A DNA stretch of 64,000 bases from Ktedonobacteria bacterium brp13 (GCA_015099395.1 AP024096.1:992001-1056000), one strand, 5' to 3'; shown: positions 1 to 8,005, counted from the stretch's first letter. Notes: generated by a model not told the origin, from the sequence alone. Numbers and translations: made by a program.

Positions 1-732
1 GGTATCGGTCTGCCGACCGCCGTGTTGGGGATATTTGGGGTTGCGCTCTATACGATCAATCCGGCTAATCCAGACCTGTTGAGCACCATTGCAGCGGCCA
101 GTCCTCCCTGGTTGACGGTTCCGTTCTTGCTCTTTGTCGTGCTAGGGGAGATCTGGGCTAACTACTTTGATGTCTACACTGCTGGACTGGTTGCGTTGGC
201 GATGGACATCCCTCTGCGGCGCTGGCTTTCAGCCTTGCTGTGTGGCATTGTTGGTGGAGCCTGTATGTATGGTATTGCGCTCTTCTCGCGTTTTAATCAG
301 GCACAGACATATACTAATCTTACGACCAATTTTTTAGGCTTCTATACCGATTTCTTGTTACTGACCTATCTGTGGGTTCCGGCCTGGGCTGCCGTTTTGC
401 TTATTGATTTCTTTATTTTTCGGCGTGGGGATTATGTCGCTGATCAGTTGACAGCCGGACGTGGTGGTCTGTACTGGTATCGTCAGGGGGTCTTCTGGCG
501 TGCTGTAATTGCATGGCTCGTGGGTGTCGTTGTGACGATACCGTTTATTGGCTCGGCAACTTTACCCTGGTTGGCTACGCCCTGGCAGGGTCCGTTCGCT
601 CGCCTGCTGGGTGGCATGGATTTAAGCGGTATTATCGGTGCCGTAGTGAGTGGCGTACTCTATTATCTGCTGGCCCATGGGTATTTCCGCCAGCATGCTC
701 GTGCTAGCTATATTGATAGTCTGGAGGGATAA
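1..732 (+). CDS. NCS1-family nucleobase/HMP permease, 5'-truncated by window edge
   Basis: The reading frame is open from base 1 with no stop, so the true start lies outside the window; the internal GTG at 22 is not the start. The visible 243 residues contain about six hydrophobic membrane segments and the NCS1 (cytosine/purine permease) C-terminal signature 'DFFIFRRGDY' near residue 140. NCS1 proteins are sodium or proton symporters for cytosine, allantoin, uracil or hydroxymethylpyrimidine. The gene ends 3 nt before thiD and its last codons carry the thiD ribosome binding site, so the two are co-transcribed. From that context I infer uptake of hydroxymethylpyrimidine or a thiamine breakdown product (CytX-like role); cytosine transport cannot be excluded from sequence alone. 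Confidence 0.85.
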   Translation, partial: GIGLPTAVLGIFGVALYTINPANPDLLSTIAAASPPWLTVPFLLFVVLGEIWANYFDVYTAGLVALAMDIPLRRWLSALLCGIVGGACMYGIALFSRFNQAQTYTNLTTNFLGFYTDFLLLTYLWVPAWAAVLLIDFFIFRRGDYVADQLTAGRGGLYWYRQGVFWRAVIAWLVGVVVTIPFIGSATLPWLATPWQGPFARLLGGMDLSGIIGAVVSGVLYYLLAHGYFRQHARASYIDSLEG

Positions 733-735
733 GAC

Positions 736-1605
736 GTGATAAATTATCAAGCTCTCAAGGATGATCATGTGCCACGTGCACTGACAATCGCCGGATCAGA
801 TTCGGGGGCAGGTGCTGGCATTCAGGCCGATCTCAAGACCTTTGCAGCTCTGGGGACATATGGCCTTTCGGTGATTACAGCGGTGACGGCGCAGAATACG
901 CTGACAGTTGTAAGCGCGCAGGATATTGCTACTGATATGATTGTTGCACAGATTGATGCTGTCATGGCTGATATCGGTGCAGATGTTGCGAAGACCGGGA
1001 TGCTTGCGAGTCCGGAGATTATTGAGGTGGTGAGTGAGCGTGCGAGCTATTGGGGGTTGCGTCTGGTGGTAGATCCTGTGATGGTGGCTAAGGGTGGCGC
1101 AGTGCTGTTGCGTCCAGAGGCAGTAAGCCAGTTGCGTACTCAACTTCTACCGCTGGCGGAGGTTGTGACACCGAATCTGCCAGAGGCTGAGGTCCTGGTT
1201 GATCGTGAGTTGCGTACGACATCGCAATTGCGGGATGCTGCGCGTGCGATATATGACATGGGTCCGCGTTATGTCGTTATTAAGGGCGGTCATCGGATTG
1301 GTGCCCCCATCGATATTCTTTACGATGGTCACGACATTATAGAGTTGGAGGCAGAGCGAATAGAGACGGTGCATACCCACGGGACCGGCTGTACTTTTTC
1401 AGCCGCAATCACAGCTTTTATGGCGCGTAAGTTGCCCGTGACGCTGGCGATACAATATGCCAAGCGCTATATTACTGGTGCTATCTTGCACGCCCCTGGT
1501 ATAGGGCATGGGCATGGTCCAACCGATCATTTCTGGCTCTGGTCCAGAGACAATCTCGATCCTGTCGCGGCGATCTTGCAGGCCGAGAATGCGCGTGAGG
1601 AATAA
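736..1605 (+). CDS. thiD: Hydroxymethylpyrimidine/phosphomethylpyrimidine kinase
   Basis: This 289-residue ribokinase-fold enzyme phosphorylates HMP and HMP-P to HMP-PP, the pyrimidine half of thiamine. The N-terminal motif 'GSDSGAGAGIQADLKTF' and the C-terminal anion-hole/base motif 'HTHGTGCTFSAAITAF' are both intact and at the expected spacing; the length is slightly above the usual 265 because of a short N-terminal extension and a C-terminal tail. The start is GTG, placed by a GGAGG sequence at the end of the permease gene. It is the second gene of a thiamine-salvage cluster followed by thiM and thiE, so all three salvage steps are present together. Confidence 0.96.
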   Translation: MINYQALKDDHVPRALTIAGSDSGAGAGIQADLKTFAALGTYGLSVITAVTAQNTLTVVSAQDIATDMIVAQIDAVMADIGADVAKTGMLASPEIIEVVSERASYWGLRLVVDPVMVAKGGAVLLRPEAVSQLRTQLLPLAEVVTPNLPEAEVLVDRELRTTSQLRDAARAIYDMGPRYVVIKGGHRIGAPIDILYDGHDIIELEAERIETVHTHGTGCTFSAAITAFMARKLPVTLAIQYAKRYITGAILHAPGIGHGHGPTDHFWLWSRDNLDPVAAILQAENAREE

Positions 1606-1622
1606 GGAGCAGCAGAGAGCGG

Positions 1623-1679
1623 ACATTTTAGCTTCAAGACGCAGATATGTTTAGATTTGAAGCGCTGTCGTTAAAATGT
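1623..1679 (+). promoter_or_regulatory. Intercistronic stem-loop between thiD and thiM
   Basis: Two nested inverted repeats face each other: ACATTTTA (1623-1630) with TAAAATGT (1672-1679), and GCTTCAA (1631-1637) with TTGAAGC (1657-1663), leaving an 8-nt bulge on the right arm. There is no T-run immediately after, so an mRNA processing or stability element is more likely than a terminator. I do not see TPP riboswitch signatures here; if a riboswitch controls the operon it would lie upstream of the window. Confidence 0.4.
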
Positions 1680-1745
1680 TATATTCGAAGCAGAAAAGCG
1701 AAAGATAGTTAAAAAGGAATAGTGTAAGCACGAGGAGTTTATTGT

Positions 1746-2552
1746 ATGAGTGATCAATCTCCCGCTAGCGCTGAGCTCTTGACGCGTATTCGAGAGCGCA
1801 AACCATTAATTCACCATATAACCAATATTGTTGTCGCAAACGATACCGCAAATATCACGCTGGCAATAGGAGCCTTACCGGTGATGGCTCCTGCTAAAGA
1901 GGAAGTGGAGGAGATGGTGGGGCTTGCCAGCGCCCTGGTGCTCAATATTGGCACACTCACTGAAGAGTTAATTGAAGCAATGTTACGTGCAGGCAAGCGG
2001 GCTAATGAACGTGGCATTCCTATTATTCTGGACCCGGTCGGTGCTGGCGCAACACGTTTTCGAACTCAGAATGCGCTCCGGCTGCTGTCAGAGTTGCATA
2101 TTTCAGTGCTGCGTGGTAATGCGGCTGAGATCGGTGCGCTAGTGGGTATTGCTGGCGAGACTCGTGGTGTTGAATCGATCTCGACTGGTGCCTCTCCTGA
2201 ATTGATTGCACATACCGCTGCCCAGGAGTTATCCTGTGTGGTTGCCATTACTGGTCCTCGCGACATTATTGTGCACAACGAGCGTCATTCTGAGGTCGCC
2301 AATGGGCATCCGATGCTGGCTACGATTACCGGTAGTGGTTGTATGTCTACCAGCTTAATCGCAGCCTTTATGGCGGTTGAGGCTGATCCCTGGTTGGCTA
2401 CTATCGCAGGACTTGTCGCCATGGGGATCGTTGGCGAGGTTGCCGCACCGAAATCCAGCGGCCCCGGTACATTCCGTGCGCAACTGCTCGATGCGGTTGC
2501 AGCGTTGACTCCTGAGCAATTGAGCTCACAACAAAAGGTGGATCTGCCATGA
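1746..2552 (+). CDS. thiM: Hydroxyethylthiazole kinase
   Basis: ThiM phosphorylates 4-methyl-5-(2-hydroxyethyl)thiazole, salvaging the thiazole half of thiamine. The 268-residue product matches the family length. 'PLIHHITNIVVANDTANITLAIGALPVMA' region features (substrate-binding N-terminal strand, residues about 20-48) and the C-terminal ATP-site motif 'TGSGCMSTSLIAAF' with its conserved Cys are intact. The ATG follows an AGGAG about 8 nt upstream. The stop codon overlaps the thiE start (ATGA), which shows translational coupling. Confidence 0.96.
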   Translation: MSDQSPASAELLTRIRERKPLIHHITNIVVANDTANITLAIGALPVMAPAKEEVEEMVGLASALVLNIGTLTEELIEAMLRAGKRANERGIPIILDPVGAGATRFRTQNALRLLSELHISVLRGNAAEIGALVGIAGETRGVESISTGASPELIAHTAAQELSCVVAITGPRDIIVHNERHSEVANGHPMLATITGSGCMSTSLIAAFMAVEADPWLATIAGLVAMGIVGEVAAPKSSGPGTFRAQLLDAVAALTPEQLSSQQKVDLP

Positions 2553-3199
2553 CCATGGACAATGTATTTCCTGCTCTAAACGATCGTCTAGCATTGCACG
2601 TCTTAACCGATCGCGATTGGTCGCGCGGCCGTTCTACAGTAGAGGTAGCGCGCGCAGCCATCGATGGTGGTGCGACAGTTATTCAGTTGCGTGATAAATA
2701 CGCGAATATGCACACCTTGATTGAAGAGGGGAAGGCCCTGCGTAAGTTGACACGGCAACGTAACGTACTTTTGATTGTAAACGATCGTGTCGATGTTGCG
2801 CTTGCTATCGAGGCAGATGGCGTGCATGTTGGACAGCATGATATGCCTGGTGAACTGGCGCGCAAGTTAATTGGCCCTGAGCGTATCCTGGGTATCTCTG
2901 CCGGATCGATGGATGAGGCCATTGCTGCCATTGCCGCCGGTGCTGATTACCTGGGGGTCGGCCCCATTTTTGCAACGCAAGGCAAGTCCGATGCAGGTGC
3001 ACCGATTGGTCTGGAACTGCTCTCGGAGTTGAAGCGGCGTTATACCACACCGTTAATTGCTATTGGCGGTATTAATGCTGAGAATGCAGGCGCGATCATA
3101 CGTGCAGGCGCGACCGGTATCGCTGTGATCACTGCTGTTGTTAATGCTTTAGATATCGCGGAGGCAACGCGTGTACTGGCTAATGCACTGACAGTGTAG
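2549..3199 (+). CDS. thiE: Thiamine-phosphate synthase
   Basis: ThiE joins HMP-PP and thiazole phosphate to make thiamine monophosphate. The 216-residue TIM-barrel protein carries the pyrophosphate-binding 'QLRDK' strand, 'DGVHVGQHDMP', the 'GVGPIFATQGKSDAGAPIG' loop and the C-terminal phosphate-binding 'IAIGGI'. All catalytic segments are present. It overlaps thiM by 4 nt. The alternative ATG two codons further on (2555) would lose only two residues. It is the last gene of the salvage cluster. Confidence 0.96.
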   Translation: MTMDNVFPALNDRLALHVLTDRDWSRGRSTVEVARAAIDGGATVIQLRDKYANMHTLIEEGKALRKLTRQRNVLLIVNDRVDVALAIEADGVHVGQHDMPGELARKLIGPERILGISAGSMDEAIAAIAAGADYLGVGPIFATQGKSDAGAPIGLELLSELKRRYTTPLIAIGGINAENAGAIIRAGATGIAVITAVVNALDIAEATRVLANALTV

Positions 3200-3227
3200 C
3201 TATATAGCTGTTTTTATACTGAATAGA

Positions 3228-3260
3228 TGCGACACATGTTTTCTGAAACCATGTGTCGCA
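3228..3260 (+). terminator. Hairpin downstream of thiE
   Basis: Perfect 11-bp inverted repeat TGCGACACATG (3228-3238) / CATGTGTCGCA (3250-3260) with an 11-nt loop, 28 nt after the thiE stop. It lacks a following T-run, so it may be a weak terminator or an mRNA 3' end stabiliser. Confidence 0.5.
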
Positions 3261-3422
3261 GTGCATGTAAATTGCTGAAATAATGAGCTAAAAACGAACA
3301 GCCAGCCTCACTTCAAAGATTAGAATGTTCTAACCTTCTCCTAAGATATCCTAAAATACCCTTAATCTCTTAAGTTTATGCTTAGACTCGCTTATGGAAG
3401 AGCTTATATGCCCCAAAATGAC

Positions 3423-3451
3423 TTGATTTCATCCATTAGAAAAACTATGCT
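3423..3451 (+). promoter_or_regulatory. Probable sigma-A-type promoter of the ECF sigma gene
   Basis: TTGATT (3423-3428) and TATGCT (3446-3451) are separated by 17 nt, placed about 35 nt before the ATG of the sigma-factor gene. The surrounding 200 bases are AT-rich. This is a pattern match only. Confidence 0.4.
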
Positions 3452-3486
3452 ATAGGGGACGAAAGAAAAGAGAGGTTAATAAAAAC

Positions 3487-4146
3487 ATGCAAGTGCAAGA
3501 ACGCTCAAACACGCGCACAACAACGCGCAACAATATAAATATTCAGAATCCTGAGATTACCGACGGAATGCTCGTGAAGCAAACTCTAGCTGGCGATCAA
3601 GATGCCTTTGAGATGCTGGTACATCGTTACAATACAGCTATCTTCAATTTTATTTGTCACATGCTGAACGATTATGACCTGGCATCTGATGTATCTCAGC
3701 AGGTATTTGTACAGCTGTACATCTCAATGCCTACGCTACGTACTCACGAGCCTCTGAAAGCCTGGCTGTTCCAGGTTGCTCGCAATCGTTGTCTTGATGA
3801 GCTGCGTCGTAAACGTGCAATCCATTTTTCGGAGCTTGAGGCTTCTAATGATGAGGACGATCTCTCGCCTCTTGCTATCATGCCAGATAATAGCCCGTTG
3901 CCCGATGAAATGGCGGAACGCAGTGATCTCCAACAGAAGTTGTGTGCTGCAATCGATGCGCTCCCCCCTAAATTCCGCTCGGTTGTCTTGCTCCGTTATA
4001 CATCTCAGATGAGCTTCTCAGAGATTGGTCGTACCTTGAGTATGCCGGAGGCCACCGCGAAAACATATTTCCAGCGCGCTCGCCCCTTACTGCGCGCCTC
4101 GATGGCCCAACATTGGAGACCTGAGAGCGTAGGCGCTAACAACTAA
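3487..4146 (+). CDS. RNA polymerase sigma factor, ECF (sigma-70 family)
   Basis: This 219-residue protein has a sigma-70 region 2 (residues about 35-105, from 'DAFEMLVHRYNTAIFNFI' to 'AWLFQVARNRCLDELRRKR', the -10-recognition helix) and a region 4 (about 155-205, 'LPPKFRSVVLLRYTSQMSF', then 'EIGRTLSMPEATAKTYFQRA', the -35-binding helix-turn-helix). Region 3 is absent, which defines the ECF group. The N-terminal 25 residues are polar and variable. It is followed by a terminator and then a small acidic protein that could be its regulator. The target regulon cannot be read from the sequence. Confidence 0.93.
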   Translation: MQVQERSNTRTTTRNNINIQNPEITDGMLVKQTLAGDQDAFEMLVHRYNTAIFNFICHMLNDYDLASDVSQQVFVQLYISMPTLRTHEPLKAWLFQVARNRCLDELRRKRAIHFSELEASNDEDDLSPLAIMPDNSPLPDEMAERSDLQQKLCAAIDALPPKFRSVVLLRYTSQMSFSEIGRTLSMPEATAKTYFQRARPLLRASMAQHWRPESVGANN

Positions 4147-4225
4147 TAGTTCTTTGCAGTATGCGCATATCGGATACTATGGCTAGCGAAGACTATAGTA
4201 GAAGTGAGAGACATTGTGAACTTTT

Positions 4226-4254
4226 AAAAGGCCTGCTATTTATGCAGGTCTTTT
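4226..4254 (+). terminator. Rho-independent terminator after the ECF sigma gene
   Basis: AAAAGGCCTGC / GCAGGTCTTTT stem with one G-U pair, an 8-nt loop, ending in a T-run. It lies about 80 nt after the sigma stop codon and separates it from the small gene that follows. Confidence 0.7.
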
Positions 4255-4411
4255 GCTTTGGAGGTAGGTGTAGACTGGTGCGAGTACATAAAGCCCTTCA
4301 CTGTACTATTTTTAAGCTTTCTTATCTAAAGCTTGGAAATCTGAAACTTCCTTCTTATGTTTATCGTGTTATAGAAAAGTAACACAGATGACTAGCGTTG
4401 GAGGGCTTATT

Positions 4412-4645
4412 ATGAACAATATCTCGCAGAATTCAGTAATAAATGACGTGCTATCCGATGAGGAAGTAGATGAGACAGATAAGATAGATGAGTTTTTCAC
4501 TCATTTGCTGCATATAGAACCACCTACAAATATGGTTGAGCGTATAATGCAAGTTGTTTCGCAACTGCCCCAGCCTCGACTCCTTTCTCACTGGAAAGAT
4601 TATGACTTCTTCATAGTTGAGAATGATATAGAACAATGCTCTTAA
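4412..4645 (+). CDS. Small acidic protein, possible sigma-factor partner
   Basis: A 77-residue acidic protein. I place the start at ATG 4412 because GGAGGG lies 6-7 nt upstream; an earlier ATG at 4388 has no ribosome binding site. The sequence is rich in Asp/Glu (residues 12-27), then has a short amphipathic stretch around 'PPTNMVERIMQVVSQLPQP', the kind of segment seen just ahead of the membrane span of anti-sigma factors, but there is no membrane segment and no zinc-binding His/Cys motif. It is bounded on both sides by terminators, so it is transcribed alone. I do not recognise the family; a truncated or soluble regulator of the adjacent sigma factor is a guess from position. Confidence 0.6.
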   Translation: MNNISQNSVINDVLSDEEVDETDKIDEFFTHLLHIEPPTNMVERIMQVVSQLPQPRLLSHWKDYDFFIVENDIEQCS

Positions 4646-4677
4646 AAAACACAGGTTTTCACGAACCTGTGTTTTTT
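4644..4677 (+). terminator. Strong Rho-independent terminator
   Basis: Stem ACACAGGTT/AACCTGTGT extended by A-U pairs to 14 bp (4644-4657 with 4664-4677), 6-nt loop, and a run of eight T. The stem begins within the stop codon of the small acidic protein gene. Confidence 0.92.
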
Positions 4678-5096
4678 TTATTACCACTACCTGTCTATGA
4701 CCGCGTTGGCAAGAGTGCCTATTTTATTTATAAGCTCTCCTCTGGTTACTTCCTTATTTTATAAGGTCTCTTAGTGCCCTGGTTATTGTCGCATTTGTAG
4801 TTACAGTACACGAAAAGAAGCGAAGACGGAAATACGGCATAGAACATTACATAGGATGTTCATGCAACGTAGGAGTCCTGTCTACTACCTAAAGGTCATG
4901 GTGTAAGGTGACAAAACGTACAAGTGTAGCTATAAATAGGAGCGAGGGAGAAACTCTTCTTTTTTCTCGCTTGCAAGATCATTGCATGTAGATTACCTGT
5001 GTTCTCTTGTAGATGGCGGGGTCTGTGTGCTTCAGGTGCAAAGGTTTTGCTGCTTCTCGTGTACCTATCACACTGGACAGAAAAGGATATAGATAA
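4678..5096 (+). other. Intergenic stretch, no gene seen
   Basis: About 420 bases between the terminator and the FemAB-type gene. I see no convincing short ORF with a ribosome binding site, no RNA gene and no repeat; the minus-strand frames here are shadows of the next gene. It presumably contains that gene's promoter. Confidence 0.5.
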
Positions 5097-6590
5097 ATGC
5101 AAGCACAAATAATAACTGATCGCGAGCAATGGAACGAGTTTGTTGCAGCGTCTGATCTCTGTAATATCACGCAGACGTACGAGTGGGGCGAGTTGATGAG
5201 TCATAAGCATGCTGAATTCCTGCCAGTTGGTGTTGTGCAGGACGACGGGACGCTTTGTGCTGTGATGCTGGTCCTTATTTCGTCGGTACCTGGTCTGCAT
5301 GTACCTTATTTTTATGCACCGCGAGGCCCGATTCTGGCTAATCCCACATCTCCTGCCATGACGATCCTCCTTAATTTTGTGAGGGCTGAAGCGAAGAAGC
5401 GTGGCATCTGTATGTTGAAGATTGAGCCAGGTGTGACGGATGGTGATCCACAATGGAGCAATGCGTTGAGCCATTATGGTTTCCGTACGATTCCTTATGC
5501 CCACCACCTGCGTCATGAGTGGGTGACCGATATCCGTGCCGATGAGGATGCATTGCTGGCAAGTATGCATAAGAAGACACGTCAGTATATTCGTACTGCT
5601 AGTCGTACCGATGTAGTTGTTCGATCAGGACAGGGTCAGGCCGATATCGATGCCTTCTACGATCTTTATAGCCAGACCGGTGAGCGCAGTGAATTTATGA
5701 TTTTAGATAAGTCTTACTATGAACGATTCTTGCGCTTATACAAGGATAATGCTGAATTACTGATTGCAGAGCGGGATGGACGTGTTATTGCGGCTGCGAT
5801 TGTAGCGCGCCTGGGTCTCTGGATCTGGAATATGTATGAGGGTGCTTCAGAGGAATCGCGTGAGCTACGTATCAACTATCTATTGCAATGGAAGCGTATT
5901 CTATGGGCAAAGTCGCATGGTTGCTGGTATTTTAATTCTCGTGGTATTCCGGATGTACTGGAAGAAGGCCAGGAACTGTATGGAGTCTATAATTTTAAGC
6001 GTGGTTTCGGTGGTTACGCGGTGCGCTCATTGGCGACGCACGATCTGGTCTATCGCCCACTGATCTACAAATTGTATCGCACCATGTTGGATGGTAAGCA
6101 TTGGTATGAGCAGAAGCAGGCGGCGAAGAAGGCTGAGGCTGAGCGTCAGGCCATGGAAAAGAAACGTCAGGAGCGTGAGCAAGCTCAGAAAGCTGCACAG
6201 ACCAGCGGTACTACCGAGGTAACAGCACCAGCCGCATCAACATCAGCTATTGAAGAGCGCCGTAAGGCGGCTACCATTGCTGCGGCGCAACCGAAAACCG
6301 AGCAGCCAGTAACACAAAAGAAGACAGGACAAAAGAAAGAAAAGAAAGAAAATAAAGCTAAAAATGCACAGCCTGCACAGCCTGCACAGCCTGCACAGCC
6401 TGCACAGCCTATGCCAGCCATTCCCGAGACGCCACGTCCCCAGGGCGAGTCCGTTTCAGCCGCTTTGCCGACCATCCCTGAGACGCCACGTCCCCAGGCT
6501 ACAAATGGTGAAAGTCGTAAGAAAAAGCAGGCTCCTAAAGTAACTTCAGAAGCAGTTACAGAGCCAGTTACAGATAGCACTGCGCAATAG
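5097..6590 (+). CDS. FemAB/FemX-family peptidoglycan aminoacyltransferase with low-complexity tail
   Basis: The first ~340 residues match the FemAB fold (paired GNAT domains): 'WNEFVAASDLCNITQTYEWGELM' at the N-terminus, 'PYFYAPRGPIL' near residue 75, and a C-terminal lobe ending '...GVYNFKRGFGGYAVRS', the usual FemX closing motif. These enzymes use aminoacyl-tRNA to add interpeptide-bridge residues to lipid-linked peptidoglycan precursors at the inner face of the membrane. After residue ~345 comes a charged Lys/Glu/Ala coil, then a Pro/Gln/Ala tail with an AQP triplet repeated five times and two copies of 'IPETPRPQ'. The tail adds ~150 residues to the normal length and could be an intracellular interaction region. 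The gene is monocistronic with a long terminator. Confidence 0.88.
   Translation: MQAQIITDREQWNEFVAASDLCNITQTYEWGELMSHKHAEFLPVGVVQDDGTLCAVMLVLISSVPGLHVPYFYAPRGPILANPTSPAMTILLNFVRAEAKKRGICMLKIEPGVTDGDPQWSNALSHYGFRTIPYAHHLRHEWVTDIRADEDALLASMHKKTRQYIRTASRTDVVVRSGQGQADIDAFYDLYSQTGERSEFMILDKSYYERFLRLYKDNAELLIAERDGRVIAAAIVARLGLWIWNMYEGASEESRELRINYLLQWKRILWAKSHGCWYFNSRGIPDVLEEGQELYGVYNFKRGFGGYAVRSLATHDLVYRPLIYKLYRTMLDGKHWYEQKQAAKKAEAERQAMEKKRQEREQAQKAAQTSGTTEVTAPAASTSAIEERRKAATIAAAQPKTEQPVTQKKTGQKKEKKENKAKNAQPAQPAQPAQPAQPMPAIPETPRPQGESVSAALPTIPETPRPQATNGESRKKKQAPKVTSEAVTEPVTDSTAQ
6366..6410 (+). repeat. 9-bp tandem repeat (x5) inside the FemAB-type gene
   Basis: GCACAGCCT repeated five times without change, encoding AlaGlnPro units. 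Perfect copies suggest recent slippage and probable length variation between strains. Confidence 0.9.
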
Positions 6591-6637
6591 CAAGATAGCA
6601 AGACTGTCTATATGCTACTGCTGATAGATAGGGATCT

Positions 6638-6691
6638 GAAAGGCCCGGTCAATGTCAATATTGAAAGTAATTGACGTTGACCGGGCCTTTC
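6638..6691 (+). terminator. Long bidirectional terminator
   Basis: A 22-bp stem (6638-6659 with 6670-6691) interrupted only by one G-U pair, 10-nt loop, placed between two convergent genes. The stem is A/G-rich on the left arm end (GAAAGG) and T-rich on the right (CCTTTC), so it can serve both strands. Confidence 0.88.
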
Positions 6692-6784
6692 ATCTGCGCT
6701 ACCGCTTATGCTGGTAGCGCTAAAGGAGAGAGAGGTTGGTGTTCTATCCCCATTTAGCTAGTGTGTAACTGACTTATAACTGAC

Positions 6785-7498
6785 CTATGGCTGACAGGCC
6801 CATTCTCTCCAACTGTGGCCGTCGCGAACAAAGATATCGTGGGCAGCTTTGATATTGGCACTGGCGTTGTACGGTGACTGACTGGCCTGTGATGTACCTT
6901 TCCAGGTGCTTGGATAGAGGATCTGAAATAGGCCTTCAGCATGACTACCGCCGATAGAGATCGTGTTTCTCGCTTTGGGGTTCATTGATGACTCACACGT
7001 TGCGATACGCTTGGCTGCCGGGGCATATGCACCAAAGACCTGATCGATCATACCATTGATGCTTGTGGCCGGTTTGGGATGCTTGGCAGGTGGTGTCGGT
7101 TTGGGATGCTTGGCAGGTGGTGTCGGTTTGGGATGCTTGGCAGGTGGTGTCGGTTTGGGATGCTTGGCAGGTGGTGCAGGTGGTGCCGATTTGGCAGGTG
7201 CAGGTGGTGCCGATTTGGCAGGTGCAGGTGGTGCAGGTGGTGTCGGTTTAGCAGGTGCAGGTGGTGCCGATTTGGCAGGTGCAGGTGGTGCCGGTTTGGC
7301 AGGTGCAGGTGGTGCCGATTTGGCAGGTGCTGGGTTCGTTGGTGTGCTTGCACTATGCGCGCTCGCTGTTTGAATGGTCGCGAATGTGGCGCAAATAATG
7401 GCTAAGAGACCGAGTACGCTGACGATGCGTACTGGCATACTGCGTTGTGCACTACGAGATTGATGTCCACTCTTACTTACATGATGATGTACTTGCAA
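6785..7498 (-). CDS. Secreted Pro/Ala-rich protein with Rpf/lysozyme-like transglycosylase domain
   Basis: A TTG start behind GAGG gives a basic N-terminus, a hydrophobic segment (residues 24-42) and a probable signal cleavage after 'ASA' (residue 47). Residues ~55-150 are low complexity: about ten APAKSAPP/APAKPAPP units followed by four nine-residue 'KHPKPTPPA' units. The last ~85 residues form a compact lysozyme-like domain with 'ATCESSMNP' (Glu169 as the likely catalytic acid), 'GLFQILYPSTW' and 'DGHSWREWACQP', as in resuscitation-promoting factors and phage-type transglycosylases. I infer a wall-spanning linker presenting a muralytic domain; activity could serve growth, spore germination or revival. 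The exact subfamily is uncertain. Confidence 0.8.
   Translation of the reverse strand: MQVHHHVSKSGHQSRSAQRSMPVRIVSVLGLLAIICATFATIQTASAHSASTPTNPAPAKSAPPAPAKPAPPAPAKSAPPAPAKPTPPAPPAPAKSAPPAPAKSAPPAPPAKHPKPTPPAKHPKPTPPAKHPKPTPPAKHPKPATSINGMIDQVFGAYAPAAKRIATCESSMNPKARNTISIGGSHAEGLFQILYPSTWKGTSQASQSPYNASANIKAAHDIFVRDGHSWREWACQP
7075..7335 (-). repeat. Tandem Pro/Ala-coding repeats in the Rpf-like gene
   Basis: Four 27-bp units (first half of the interval) and a longer run of 9- to 24-bp units built on GGTGCAGGTGGTGCC and GATTTGGCAGGT. They create long open frames on both strands, which are shadows. The number of units probably varies. Confidence 0.85.
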
Positions 7499-7782
7499 CT
7501 TGTCCTCACTTCACTACTATAATTGTTCATCTCACTCGACAGTGAGAGTTCCTCAGGGTAACCATCGGAACAACATGTCTCTTTTGTTCAGATAGTGGGA
7601 ACAAGCTGATCATAGCATGAAACAATTTGACACATTTAGATACACTATGAAACATAGCCATAATGGGCTAATCGTTATATTAAATATTTTGTCATTTGCT
7701 GACTGACATTTCTTAAAGAGATTTTGCTAAAAAAGCTGTGTATTGGCGTATATATGTAGGTTACATTTCCGTAGGTTTGCTA
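7499..7782. other. AT-rich intergenic region upstream of the Rpf-like gene
   Basis: No ORF with a ribosome binding site and no RNA gene seen. It should contain the minus-strand promoter for the Rpf-like gene. Confidence 0.4.
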
Positions 7783-8005
7783 GCTCCTACCGCGACCCCT
7801 ACTCCGTTGCCAACGCCGACTCCTCTACCAACGCCCTCTCCAACGCCACTCATCGATTGCGGGCTATTGTCTGGTCTTTGAGGCGACGCAGAATGGTCAT
7901 TACATCATCGGTACGATTCTAGGGAGTCCAGATGAGGCTCAGCGCAACACAGATGTATCGACATTGCTCAATTGGGGTTTCGGCAAGTTGAATGGCTCTT
8001 TTTAG
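7783..8005 (+). pseudogene. Relic of an S11 D-alanyl-D-alanine carboxypeptidase (C-terminal end)
   Basis: Two joined fragments in different frames, too short and broken to be listed as an ORF. Bases 7783-7857 in frame 1 encode a Pro/Thr linker ('PTPTPLPTPTPLPTPSPTP') that runs into a stop. From 7859 to the TAG at 8003-8005 a second frame encodes 48 residues including 'AGYCLVFEATQNGHYIIGTI', 'LGSP' and 'LLNWGF', which is the last part of the catalytic domain of DacA/DacF-type penicillin-binding carboxypeptidases (the 'AGYCL' strand and the 'LL-WGF' end). The SxxK, SxN and KTG active-site motifs are all missing. No start codon or ribosome binding site precedes it. Deletion plus frameshift is the simplest explanation. 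Confidence 0.75.

Noticed and set aside
4161..4382. 73-codon plus-strand frame between the ECF sigma gene and the small acidic protein gene
   Set aside because: It runs through a good terminator hairpin (4226-4254), has no ribosome binding site and has mixed Cys/basic composition without a recognisable fold.
4896..5570. 224-codon minus-strand frame overlapping the start of the FemAB-type gene
   Set aside because: Mostly antisense to a clear conserved gene; product is His/Arg-rich and shows no domain.
6601..6700. Long hairpin considered as an attachment site or ncRNA
   Set aside because: It is a simple terminator-type stem between convergent genes with no additional helices.
7056..7405. Several long plus-strand frames of Gly/Ala/Val or Trp/Arg/Cys repeats opposite the Rpf-like gene
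   Set aside because: They are created by the tandem repeats of the real gene on the minus strand and have no starts with ribosome binding sites.
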